Shown here: in pieces, positions 44,252 to 54,627 of the stretch
Position numbering within the stretch: the stretch's first letter is position 1
Layout: each line of letters starts with the position of its first letter
From: Cupriavidus sp. P-10
GTDB taxonomy: Bacteria > Pseudomonadota > Gammaproteobacteria > Burkholderiales > Burkholderiaceae
Assembly (NCBI RefSeq): GCF_003402535.2
Contig: NZ_AP025172.1
Span: 620,001-684,000 of the forward strand
Reading direction: 5' to 3'
Length of the DNA stretch: 64,000 bases
Made by a program: the position numbers and the translations under genes
The notes under the pieces: model-generated
What the model was told of the DNA's origin: nothing
The model's database searches: none
Seen by the model: the letters and a program-made list of their open reading frames with translations, nothing else

Positions 44252-45683
44252 GAGATAAAGTCAAATCTGGTGTACAGGGGTTGATCGAGGGCCGGTTGTC
44301 AGGCGGCGAGTTTCTGCTGATCCGGCGGATTGTCCAGCGCCGGGGTTCCGTCCTTGAAGGGGATGCCCTTCAAGAGCAGTTCGATGTGTTCAGCGCCTCT
44401 GATGCGGCGCCAGGTTTTCTCGGCTTCCTCGATCAGCTTGAAGGCCAGACCGAGGAAGGTCGCTCTGGACACGCAATTGCGCGTGCGCGTGGTGCGGTGA
44501 CGCACGGTCGCGAAGGTCGATTCAATCGCGTTGGTGGTGCGGATGTGCTGCCAGTGCTCGGCCGGGAAGTCGTAGAAGGTCAACAGGCTGTCCCGATCCT
44601 TGGTGAGCACGCCGGTGGCCTTGGGGTACTTGGCGCCGTAGATCGTTGCAAAGCGATCGAAGGCAGCATAGGCATCCGCCCGGGTGGCCGCCATCCAGAT
44701 CGCCTGCAGATCCGCCTTGGCGCGGCCGTGCTGGGACTTCGGCAAGGCGTTCAGGACATTGCCCATCTTGTGGAACCAGCAGCGCTGGGCGCGCGTGGCC
44801 GGGAACACTTCCTCCAGGGCAGCCCAGAATCCCATGGCGCCATCGCCGACCGCCGCCAGCGGGCCAGCCTGCAGGCCGCGCGACTTCAGGTCCAGCAGCA
44901 CCTCCTGCCACGATGCCTTCGATTCCCGATAGCCGTCACCGATTGCCACGCGCTCCTTCCTGCCATCGGGCGTGACGCCAATGATCACCAGCAGGCATTG
45001 CCCGTCCGAGCCCTCGCTGCGCAAGCCCGTGTGGATGCCATCCACCCACCAGTACACATAGCGCGCCGCCGACAGATCACGCTGATTCCAGCGCGCATGT
45101 TCGTCTGCCCACTGCGCCTTCAGGCGACTTACCACGTTGGCCGATAGCCCCTTGGCCTCCTCACCCAGCAGCACCGACAGCGCCTCGCTCATGTCGCCTG
45201 TGGAGATCCCCTTCAGATACAGCCACGGCAGCGCCGCACTCACCCGCGGCGACTTCCTCACATAGGGCGGCACGATCGCCGAGTTGAACTTCACGCCAGA
45301 CCCGGACCGGTCACGCACCTTGGGCACCTTCACGGCAATCGGTCCGGCAGCCGTCAGCACGTCGCGCTCCGGGAGGTAGCCATTGCGCACCACGGCGCGC
45401 TGGCCGCTCAATGTCTTGACGTTACTGAACTGCGCAAGCAGCTCCGCAAGTTCCACTTCGATCGCCTCCTGGATGACCCGCCGGGCCCCACGCCTGATCA
45501 GTTCCTCGAGCCCCAGCTCGATTTCCGATAGACCGACTGCTTCTTTACCTTTATCCTTGCTCATGGTGGAGTTTTCTTGTGTGCTGGTTTCCGATCTCGA
45601 CAATCAGATTCTCAGCGGAAATCTCCACCGCCTTCAACTCCTCGCCTCAAACTCCCCCCGTACACCACTTTCGACTTTAGCTC
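44252..45683 (-). mobile_element. IS256-family insertion sequence, complete
   Basis: A 1432-bp element with imperfect inverted repeats beginning GAGATAAAGTC on the left and GAGCTAAAGTC on the right, both continuing into TGGTGTAC. It is flanked by the 9-bp target duplication CTGAGGGCG (44243-44251 and 45684-45692). Confidence 0.92.
44299..45564 (-). CDS. IS256-family transposase
   Basis: A 421-residue transposase with the IS256/Mutator pattern: RQAVVRNGYLPERDVLTAAG near the N-terminus, the first catalytic Asp in YVYWWVDGIHTGLRSEG, the second in LAAVGDGAMGFWAALEEVFP and the C-terminal Glu in RTTNAIESTFATVRHRT. It looks intact, so the element may still be active. The frame starts 13 codons earlier; MSKDKGKEA at 45564 is the usual start. 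Confidence 0.93.
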   Translation of the reverse strand: MSKDKGKEAVGLSEIELGLEELIRRGARRVIQEAIEVELAELLAQFSNVKTLSGQRAVVRNGYLPERDVLTAAGPIAVKVPKVRDRSGSGVKFNSAIVPPYVRKSPRVSAALPWLYLKGISTGDMSEALSVLLGEEAKGLSANVVSRLKAQWADEHARWNQRDLSAARYVYWWVDGIHTGLRSEGSDGQCLLVIIGVTPDGRKERVAIGDGYRESKASWQEVLLDLKSRGLQAGPLAAVGDGAMGFWAALEEVFPATRAQRCWFHKMGNVLNALPKSQHGRAKADLQAIWMAATRADAYAAFDRFATIYGAKYPKATGVLTKDRDSLLTFYDFPAEHWQHIRTTNAIESTFATVRHRTTRTRNCVSRATFLGLAFKLIEEAEKTWRRIRGAEHIELLLKGIPFKDGTPALDNPPDQQKLAA

Positions 45684-47051
45684 CTGAGGGCGCGGCTCGC
45701 AATTCTCTTCTCGCTGTCCTCGGCTGCCATCTTACTAGGCTTGGGAGTACTCACTGCCTGCTCCGTAGATCAAATCTTTGCCGACGAAGATTATGCCGTG
45801 CTCGGGGACAATATTCGCCGGATCCAAGAGACCGTCGCGGTAAGCCAAACAAAGTCGATTCCTGCCAGGCTTGGTGAGACACTGGGTCAATATCCCGGAA
45901 TTGTTGCGCACGTTCGCGCTATGGACGGTAGCAGTCTACATGCGACCAAGGGATTCGATTTCAGTACCGCCTTCGATGCCGTGGCGAAGCTCGGCTCAGA
46001 CCGCAATACCTTTGTATTTAAGCAAGATGGAAAGGTGTACCGGGGTATGCGCGCCATTGCTCCCGCGATTGGCGCACAGTCCACGCCGCTGACAATTGTT
46101 GTCGGCTTGGATACACAACTACACGCGCACTCCGTGCGGGCATTCCGGGTGTCCCTGGCATGCTACTTCACGCTGGCGGTGTTTGTGAGCGGCATGTTCG
46201 GCTGGTGGGCTGCCCGGCGCGGACTGGCGCCGTTGCATTCCCTGGCCACACGCGCCCGGGCGCTCACCGCACGCAATCGTGACGAGCGCATGCCGGTCAA
46301 TGCACTGCCCGTCGAGGTGGGAAACCTCGTAGCAACGGTGAACGCGATGCTCGAGCGCGTCCAGTATGACTTCGACCGTCTGTCGGATTTTTCTTCCGGC
46401 CTTGCTCACGAGTTACGCACGCCGATTACGAACTTGATGCTTCAGACGCAGGTCGCCCTGTCTCAATCCCGCGACGCCGATGAATACCGCGAGGTGTTAG
46501 AGTCCAACGCGGAGGAACTACAGCGTCTCACGCAGATGTTGTCCGACATGCTATACCTCGCGAAAATCGAGCATGGCATCACGTTGCCGAATGTCGAGGC
46601 GATCAACGCTGTGGATGAAGTGCTGTCGTTGTTTGACTTCTACGACGCGTTGGCGGAGGACAAAGGCATCCACCTGCATTTTGATGGGCAAGGGAAGGTT
46701 ACCGGAGATCGTTTAATGTTACGCCGAGCGCTCAGCAATCTGCTCTCGAACGCGCTACGCTATACACCAACCGGCAAGGAGATCCGTGTCCAGGCACGCG
46801 AGCAGGGCGGGAGCACGTCGATCGTGGTCCAGAACGACGGCGAGATCAGTCCCGAGCTGCTGCCATTGGTATTTGACCGCTTTTTCCGTGCCGACAAGTC
46901 AAGGACACATGCCGATTCTGACAGCGTAGGGCTAGGGCTTTCTATTACGCAAGCCATCATGGTTGCGCATGGCGGAGAGATATCGGCGGAATCGTCGGAT
47001 GGCACTACCCGCTTCCTCTTGATTTTCCCCCGGAGCGCGGCTTTAGGCTAG

Positions 47052-47417
47052 ATGCCTCCAATTGAGAGAGTAGGTCATGGACAAGGCGCAGTTTTTACAA
47101 GCCGGGGCGGGCGCTGCATGACAATTTTTGCTCCGGACCTCTACGGGACCCACCAACGCTGCCAGATAATCGACTGCGGATGCTGATGGGCAGTCCCGAT
47201 AGCTGCGCGAACTAGCGGGTCGATGGGCGACACCCTGGCACTGGGCATGGCACCGTGCGTGCAGGGGGTCATGCCAAGATACAGCCAATGGGCTATCATA
47301 AGCCATTAGGTTATATAGACAAGCAAAAACATTCCCGGAAGTTATAACGATGGTCTAGAATTTTGCCCTCGTCCTCGGCTAGACTGGCTGGCCTTTCAGA
47401 GATTGCGGAGATCCTGT
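47052..47417. other. Region with the left end of the mer transposon
   Basis: Contains the Tn3-family terminal sequence GGGGGTCATGCCAAGATACA starting at 47264 and an A+T-rich stretch before tnpA. The kinase fragment ends at 47051; nothing else is supported. Confidence 0.5.
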
Positions 47418-50185
47418 ATGGCCACCGTCGAGCGTACCGCCTACCCGCGTTTCCCGAAGGTGTTCTCCACCAAAGAGCTTCAGGCGTGCTACACGCCGGA
47501 TGCCGAGGAACTGGAGTGGGCCACCCGCTCAACCCGTGGACAAGGTCCGCGACTTGGCTTGCTGGTGCTGCTGAAGGTCTTCCAGCAACTGCATTACTTC
47601 CCCAACCTGGACAGCATTGCTGTCGTCGTAATCGGCCACGTGCGCGCCAGCGCGGGTCTGGCGCCAGATGCCGCGTTTGGCTATGACCGCAAGCTGTCCC
47701 CCACGCTGTACCGGCATTACACGGCGGTGCGCGAATTTCTCGGCGTCCAGCCCTATATTGGCACCGATGCCAACGAGGTCACGATCCGTGCTGCGCGCGA
47801 AGCCGCGGAAACGATGGACCAGCAGGTGGACATCATCAACGTCACCATCGATGCGCTGATCCTGCACCAGGTCGAGCTGCAAGCGTTCTCCACCCTATCG
47901 CGCAATCGCGGGCGTGCCAGCCTCGAAGCTTGCGCTCCCTGGCCAGCCAGGCCATGAGCCTGGACGCGGCCAATCTACGGGAGGTCCTGCCTGAGAAGCG
48001 CTACACGCTGATCGTTGCTTTTATCAACCATATGCGCGTGCGCACTCGCGACGATCTCGCGGAGATGTTCATCCGTCGCATGGGCGCCATCCACAAGCGG
48101 GCGCGCGACGAGATGGAGCGCATCCAGTCCCGGCAGCGCGCGCAGATGGAGAAGCTGGTCACGTTGCTCGACGGCGTAGTCGATATCGTCGCCGACGGCC
48201 AGGACGACGCGCTGATCGGCCGGCAGGTGCGCCGCTTCCTCGCGCCGTCCGGCGATTTGGAGCCGCTGCGCGAGAGCTGCGCCGAGGTGCGGGCCTTCAG
48301 CGGTAACAACTACCTGCCGCTGCTATGGCGGCATTTCCGCGCGCACCGCTCCGTGATGCTGCGCCTGGCGCAGGTGCTGGAATGGGAGTCGACCAGCCAA
48401 TCGCGCACGCTGCTGGCGGCACTTGCGGTGGTGCTTGGCAACGAATCCCTGCATCGCGAATGGATCGCCGCCGACGTCGATGTGAGCTTCGCCTCGGAAC
48501 GTTGGCGAAAGCTGGTGCGCCGCCCCCACGATCAGGGTTCCCCCACCAACCGGCGCTACCTGGAACTGTGCGTACTCTCGCATATGGTCAACGAGCTGCG
48601 TTCCGGCGACTTGTGCGTGGTGGGATCCGACGCCTTCGCTGACTACCGGGCCCACCTGCTGCCCTGGCGCGAATGCGAACGGCGCCTGCCCGAATACTGC
48701 GCCAAGCTGGACATGCCGGCCAACGCGCAGGACTTCGTGGTGCATCTACGCCAATGGCTGACCGACACGGCGCGTACGCTGGATGCCAGTTTTCCCGACA
48801 AGCGCCAGCACGTCACCATCGGCCAGGACGGCGAACCCGTGCTCAAGCGGACGATCGCTAGGGAGATCCCGGCCAGCGCGATCGCCCTGCAACAGGCGCC
48901 GATCCGGCGCATGCCGACGCGCAATCTGCTGGACGTGCTGGCCAACATCGAGCACTGGACCCACTTCACGCGGCACTTCGGCCCGCTCTCCGGCAGCGAC
49001 CCCAAGATCCGCAATGCGGCCGAGCGCTACCTGCTGACCATCTTCGCCATGGCTGCAACCTGGGGCCCACCCAGGGCCGCCCGCCATATGGGGGATCGGG
49101 TCACGCCGCAAATGATGTCGTTCGTCAACCGCCGGCATCTGAGCCTGGAGCGTCTCGAAACCGCGCAGCGGGAATGATCGAGCTGTATCTGCGGCTCGAC
49201 CTGCCCAAGCACTTGGGGGGATGGCAAGACCGTCGCGGCTGACGGTACCCAGTACGATTTCTACGACAACAACCTGCTGGCCGGCTACCACTTCCGCTAC
49301 CGCAAAATGGGTGCGGTGGCCTACCGGCACGTGGCCGACAACTACATCGCGGTATTCCGGCATCTCATTCCGCCCGGCGTGTGGGAAGCCATCTACGTAA
49401 TCGAGGGCCTGCTCAAGGCCGGCTTGAGCGTCGAATCCCATACCGTGCACGCCGACACCCAGGGCCAGTCGGCCGCGGTGTTCGCCTTCACGCATCTGCT
49501 GGGCATCAAGCTGATGCCGCGCATCCGCAACTGGCAGGATCTGAAGCTTTATCGTGCCGATGCCAATACCAAATACAAGCACATCGACCGGCTGTTCTCG
49601 GACACCGTGGACTGGCAACTGATCGCCTTTCACTGGCAGGACCTGATGCAGGTAGCGCTGTCGATCCAGGCCGGGACAATCTCCTCGCCGCTCCTGCTGC
49701 GCAGGTTCGGCTCGGAAAGCCGACGCAACCGCCTGTTCCTGGCCGCGCAGGAACTCGGCAAGGTCGTGCGCACGGCGTTCCTGCTCGAATGGATCGGTAG
49801 CCGCGAACTACGCCAGGAGATCACCGCCACCACCAACAAGATCGAGTCCTACAATGGCTTTGCCAAATGGTTCTCGTTCGGCGGCGACGTGCTGGCCGAA
49901 AACGACCCCAACGAGCAGCAGAAGCGCCTGCGCTACAACAACCTGATCGCCTCGGCCGTGATTCTGCAGAACACGGCGGACATGATGCAGGCGCTGCGCG
50001 CGATGGTGAAGGAAGGAATCAAGGTCGACGTGGCCGCCATTGGCCTCCTGAGTCCCTACCTCACCAGCAACATCAAGCGCTTCGGCGACTATAGACTCAA
50101 CCTGGAACGGGTGCCGGAAGCCTGGATTCGCGACAGCCTCTTTGCGGCTCCCGCCCATTCCTTCCGCAAGCCTCGCCATGCCTGA
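47418..50185 (+). pseudogene. Tn3-family transposase TnpA with frameshifts
   Basis: Starts MATVERTAYPRFPKVFSTKE after GGAG. About 920 codons are spread over frames: the N-terminal part to about 47925, then 47930-49177, a short stretch MIELYLRLDLPKHL, then GDGKTVAADGTQYDFYDNN to 50185. Breaks lie near 47930, 49175 and 49215 (in a run of six G); the last two nearly compensate. The C-terminal catalytic part has the typical HADTQGQS, WQDLKLYRAD and ATTNKIESYNGFAKW motifs. It is likely inactive as read, unless these are reading errors. Confidence 0.85.
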
Positions 50186-50516
50186 TACCGATACCCCTTA
50201 CGGCAGGGTCGACACCGAGGCGTTGCAAGCGCTTCGGGACACGTTCGACACGACCACCATCCTGCGCGTGGTGGACCAACTCGATGCGATCCGCGCACGT
50301 TGCTGTGAGCCAGCCGGGCTGCGCGACGATCTGCTGCGCTTGCACGGCATGGCACATACTCTGATCAACGGCGCCGCATTGTCGTATCCAACCACTGGCC
50401 CGACCTTCGTGGACCAAGCCGAGGCCATCATAGAGGAACTGGACGACTGGATCGTGCTGCTCAAGCGCGCCGTGCAAGCGCTGCGCGCTGGAGCCGCTTC
50501 GCCCCCGCGACGATAG
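50178..50516 (+). CDS. tnpC: TnpC-like transposition regulator
   Basis: A 112-residue soluble, helical protein (QALRDTFDTTTILRVVDQLD, DLLRLHGMAHTLINGAAL). It overlaps the tnpA end by 8 bp. In Tn4652-type transposons a small gene in this place, tnpC, lowers TnpA production after transcription, and this protein is similar in size and position. The assignment rests mainly on context. Confidence 0.55.
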   Translation: MPDTDTPYGRVDTEALQALRDTFDTTTILRVVDQLDAIRARCCEPAGLRDDLLRLHGMAHTLINGAALSYPTTGPTFVDQAEAIIEELDDWIVLLKRAVQALRAGAASPPRR

Positions 50517-50623
50517 CTGACTCGGCCAGGTCGCTTGCCCGTCGAGACGGCGCATGTGAGGCTGGCTGCGACGACGCGGCAGAACAGAAGCCGGAACGAG
50601 CCGGGGCAGCGTAGCCGCGTCCG

Positions 50624-51049
50624 CTACGCCCTTTGGCGCACTCTTCCCGCTTGCAGCGACGCGATCAGCGGGCAGGAAACGTTGCCCTGTCGGGCATGGC
50701 AGGCGCACACCAGTTCGGCCAGTACGGCTTCCATGCGTCTGAGGTCGGCCAGCTTCGCGCGCACGTCATTGAGCTTGCGCCCGGCCAGGCTGCTGGCCTC
50801 CTCGCAATGGGTGCCGTCCTCCAGCCGAAGCAGCTCGCCGATTTCTTCCAGGCTGAATCCCAACCGCTGGGCCGCTTTCACGAACCGCACGCGCGTCACA
50901 TCCGCTTCGCCATAGCGGCGGATGCTGCCATAAGGCTTGTCCGGCTCCGGCAGCAACCCCTTGCGCTGGTAGAACCGGATGGTTTCCACATTGACCCCGG
51001 CCGCCTTGGCGAAGGCGCCAATGGTCAAACTCTCCAAATTAGGCCCCAT
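50624..51049 (-). CDS. merR: MerR mercury-responsive regulator
   Basis: A 141-residue MerR regulator. The helix-turn-helix [20 protein letters not shown] is followed by [20 protein letters not shown] and a dimerisation helix, and the three Hg-binding Cys are present: HCEE, then CACHARQGN and SCPL. It represses and, with Hg(II), activates the divergent merTPCA promoter by untwisting the operator. The start at 51049 matches the family; the frame extends 16 codons upstream into the operator. Confidence 0.95.
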   Translation of the reverse strand: MGPNLESLTIGAFAKAAGVNVETIRFYQRKGLLPEPDKPYGSIRRYGEADVTRVRFVKAAQRLGFSLEEIGELLRLEDGTHCEEASSLAGRKLNDVRAKLADLRRMEAVLAELVCACHARQGNVSCPLIASLQAGRVRQRA

Positions 51050-51054
51050 CCTGC

Positions 51055-51085
51055 TTGACTCCGTACAACGGTACGGAAGTAAGCT
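51055..51085 (+). promoter_or_regulatory. mer operator-promoter
   Basis: -35 TTGACT at 51055-51060, dyad CCGTACAACGGTACGG at 51061-51076 and -10 TAAGCT at 51080-51085. The 19-bp spacer is the overlong spacing typical of MerR-controlled promoters. Confidence 0.93.
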
Positions 51086-51120
51086 TAAATCATCCATTCC
51101 TGATTCGAAAGGACCCGCGC

Positions 51121-51471
51121 ATGTCGGAACCGCAACGCGGGCGCCGTGCCCTCTTCGCCGGCGGACTCGCCGCCATCCTCGCCTCCACCTGCTGCCTGGG
51201 GCCGCTGGTGCTGGTGGCGCTCGGTTTCAGCGGAGCCTGGATCGGTAACCTGACCGCACTGGAGCCATATCGGCCCCTGTTTATCGGCACGGCGCTGGTG
51301 GCGCTGTTCTTTGGCTGGCGGCACATTTTCCGCCCGGCGCAGATTTGCAAGCCAGGCGAGGCCTGCGCCATCCCGCAGGTACGCGCCACCTACAAGCTCA
51401 TTTTCTGGGTCGTCGCCCTTCTGGTTCTGGTTGCGCTTGGATTTCCCTACGTGATGCCATTTTTCTACTGA
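51121..51471 (+). CDS. merT: MerT mercuric transport protein
   Basis: A 116-residue inner-membrane protein with three membrane helices. The first carries the Cys24-Cys25 pair (ASTCCLGPL) that receives Hg(II) from MerP, and the cytoplasmic loop has CKPGEAC, from which mercury passes to MerA. AAAGGAC upstream sets the start at 51121. First gene of the operon. Confidence 0.95.
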   Translation: MSEPQRGRRALFAGGLAAILASTCCLGPLVLVALGFSGAWIGNLTALEPYRPLFIGTALVALFFGWRHIFRPAQICKPGEACAIPQVRATYKLIFWVVALLVLVALGFPYVMPFFY

Positions 51472-51484
51472 TCAGGAGTTCGCC

Positions 51485-51757
51485 TTGAAGAAGCTGTTTG
51501 CCGCCCTCGCTCTCGCCGCCGTTGCCCCCGCGTGGGCCGCCATGCAAACCGTCACGCTGTCCGTGCCGGGCATGACCTGCGAGAGCTGCCCGATCACGGT
51601 CAAGAAAGCGCTTTCCAAGGTCGACGGCGTGAGCAAGACCGATGTGGGCTTCGAAAAGCGCCAGGCCGTCGTCACCTTCGATGATGCGAAGACCAGTGTG
51701 CAGGAACTGACCAAGGCGACCGAGAACGCGGGCTATCCGTCCAGCGTCAAGCGGTAA
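51485..51757 (+). CDS. merP: MerP periplasmic mercury-binding protein
   Basis: A 90-residue periplasmic protein: signal peptide of about 19 residues, then an HMA domain with GMTCESCPI (Cys32, Cys35) that binds Hg(II) and hands it to MerT. The start codon is TTG, preceded by AGGAG. It lies 13 bp after merT. Confidence 0.95.
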   Translation: MKKLFAALALAAVAPAWAAMQTVTLSVPGMTCESCPITVKKALSKVDGVSKTDVGFEKRQAVVTFDDAKTSVQELTKATENAGYPSSVKR

Positions 51758-51832
51758 GCCCGGGGTGAGGCTTTGGGACGGATCACGCGCGTGGTCAACA
51801 AAGCGGGGGGCCTCGGCAGCATCGTCTAGGCG

Positions 51833-52192
51833 ATGGGTTGCGCGAGTTGTTTTCCCGCCATCGCCGGCCTGGGCGCGGCCATCGGCCTGGGCTTCCTGAG
51901 CCAGTACGAGGGACTGTTCATTAGCGTCCTGCTGCCAGTGTTCGCCGGCATCGCGCTGCTCGCCAATGCGACCGCCTGGCTTAACCATCGGCAGTGGCAA
52001 CGAACCGCGCTCGGCGTGATCGGCCCACTCCTGGTGCTGGCTGCGGTCTATTTGACGGTTGGCTGGCGCAGCGAAGCGCTGCTCTATGTCGGCCTGGCCT
52101 TTATGGTCGGGGTATCGATCTGGGATTTCGTCGCGCCAGCCAAGCGTTGCGGCGCACCGGACACCTGTGAACTACCGGCCAAGCGCGGATAG
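51833..52192 (+). CDS. merC: MerC inner-membrane mercury transporter, shortened by an amber codon
   Basis: A 119-residue protein with four membrane helices and MGCASCFPAI, the Cys pair of MerC, ending ELPAKRG as usual. The natural start should be TTG at 51773 (after GTGAGG), giving LGRITRVVNKAGGLGSIV; the next codon is TAG at 51827-51829 where other MerC proteins have a sense codon. Translation could restart at ATG 51833, which keeps both Cys, by coupling to the short upstream peptide. It may therefore be reduced rather than absent. Confidence 0.85.
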   Translation: MGCASCFPAIAGLGAAIGLGFLSQYEGLFISVLLPVFAGIALLANATAWLNHRQWQRTALGVIGPLLVLAAVYLTVGWRSEALLYVGLAFMVGVSIWDFVAPAKRCGAPDTCELPAKRG

Positions 52193-52211
52193 CCGCGTTG
52201 GCCGCTGCTGA

Positions 52212-53918
<1,707 letters not shown>

Positions 53919-53960
53919 GGAGAATGGGGAGCATTCGAGGCGGGCAACCACCAGAACATA

Positions 53961-54158
53961 ATGCGGACGTTGAAGGAGACTGCCCTTGTGGCACTGACCG
54001 TGGCAACCCTTGGCAGCGCCGCGGGTATCGCGCACGCCGGCATGAGTTCGCCGCGTGATACGTTTACCGCTGGGGCGCATACGATGGGCACGCGCATTCC
54101 GTTCACCGATGGAAGCCACGCCGTAGGCTCGCGAGACACCTTCAGCGACGGCGCCTGA
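53961..54158 (+). CDS. Exported repeat peptide with FTDG units, downstream of merA
   Basis: A 65-residue protein: signal peptide of about 26 residues (ending IAHA), then three repeats of 13 residues starting RDTFTAGAH, RIPFTDGSH and RDTFSDGA. The units are clearly related to those of the protein at 18648-18938. The ribosome site is weak. It may be co-transcribed with mer genes and be induced by mercury, which is inference. The mature peptide is only about 39 residues. Confidence 0.65.
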   Translation: MRTLKETALVALTVATLGSAAGIAHAGMSSPRDTFTAGAHTMGTRIPFTDGSHAVGSRDTFSDGA

Positions 54159-54627
54159 CCTGGGCACGGCGCCGCCTCGCCGGGACGGTGGGTCGCCTGA
54201 CTGGCCGGTGCCTTGTCGCGTTGCGGGTATCGGGAGGATTGGTCGATACCCGCCTTGCTGCTCACGCGCGCGCCCGGGTGAAGCAATCCCCATGCGCCAG
54301 GCTGCCTAGAAAGGTAGCGAGCCAGCCAGACAACGCCGCAGCGGTCGAAGTCTGCGCTATCCAACGGGGAGCGGCTGGGCATCGCGCCCGAGGCGCAATT
54401 TTGTTTGTCCCATCGCCGGCCCACACGCCGTTGCCATCTGTAACGGCGTCGTGTGGTATCTCCTGGCAATTCCCTCAAAGTGCCAATTTCAGAGCTGTCT
54501 CGCGATAGCTTCGATCGGCTTCAGTCCGTTGAAAGCGCACGATGCTTTCGCGATGCTCGCGCAGGCTACCGGCCGAGGAAGGCTGCCTTCCTCGCCGACG
54601 AACAAAAGCTTTGCGCCTAACAGGGGC
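54159..54627. other. Region between the mer block and pbrT
   Basis: No supported gene. A stretch near 54450-54480 weakly resembles a transposon end (GCCAxGAGATAC on the minus strand) but does not match the left repeat well. Confidence 0.4.

Larger units (their letters stand above)
44231..47051 (+). pseudogene. Sensor histidine kinase split by an IS256-family element
   Basis: The N-terminus VPLSLRA is encoded before the element (possible GTG start at 44231). After it, removing one 9-bp duplicate, RLAILFSLSSAAILLGLGVL continues in frame to 47051. The kinase has two membrane helices, a periplasmic loop, HAMP, the H-box LAHELRTPITNL and ATPase motifs ending LGLSITQAIMVAHGG, like CzcS and CopS. 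The downstream part has no internal stop, so excision of the element would restore the gene. TTG at 45741 could start a shortened protein lacking the first helix. Confidence 0.8.

Noticed and set aside
43933..45147. 404-residue plus-strand frame opposite the IS256 transposase
   Set aside because: The minus strand holds a full transposase with catalytic motifs; the plus frame has no start signal or family features.
48746..49633. 295-residue minus-strand frame opposite tnpA
   Set aside because: Shadow frame; tnpA motifs lie on the plus strand.
54440..54490. Possible right inverted repeat of the mer transposon
   Set aside because: Only a short GCCA...GATAC similarity to the left end at 47264; too weak to call without an alignment.
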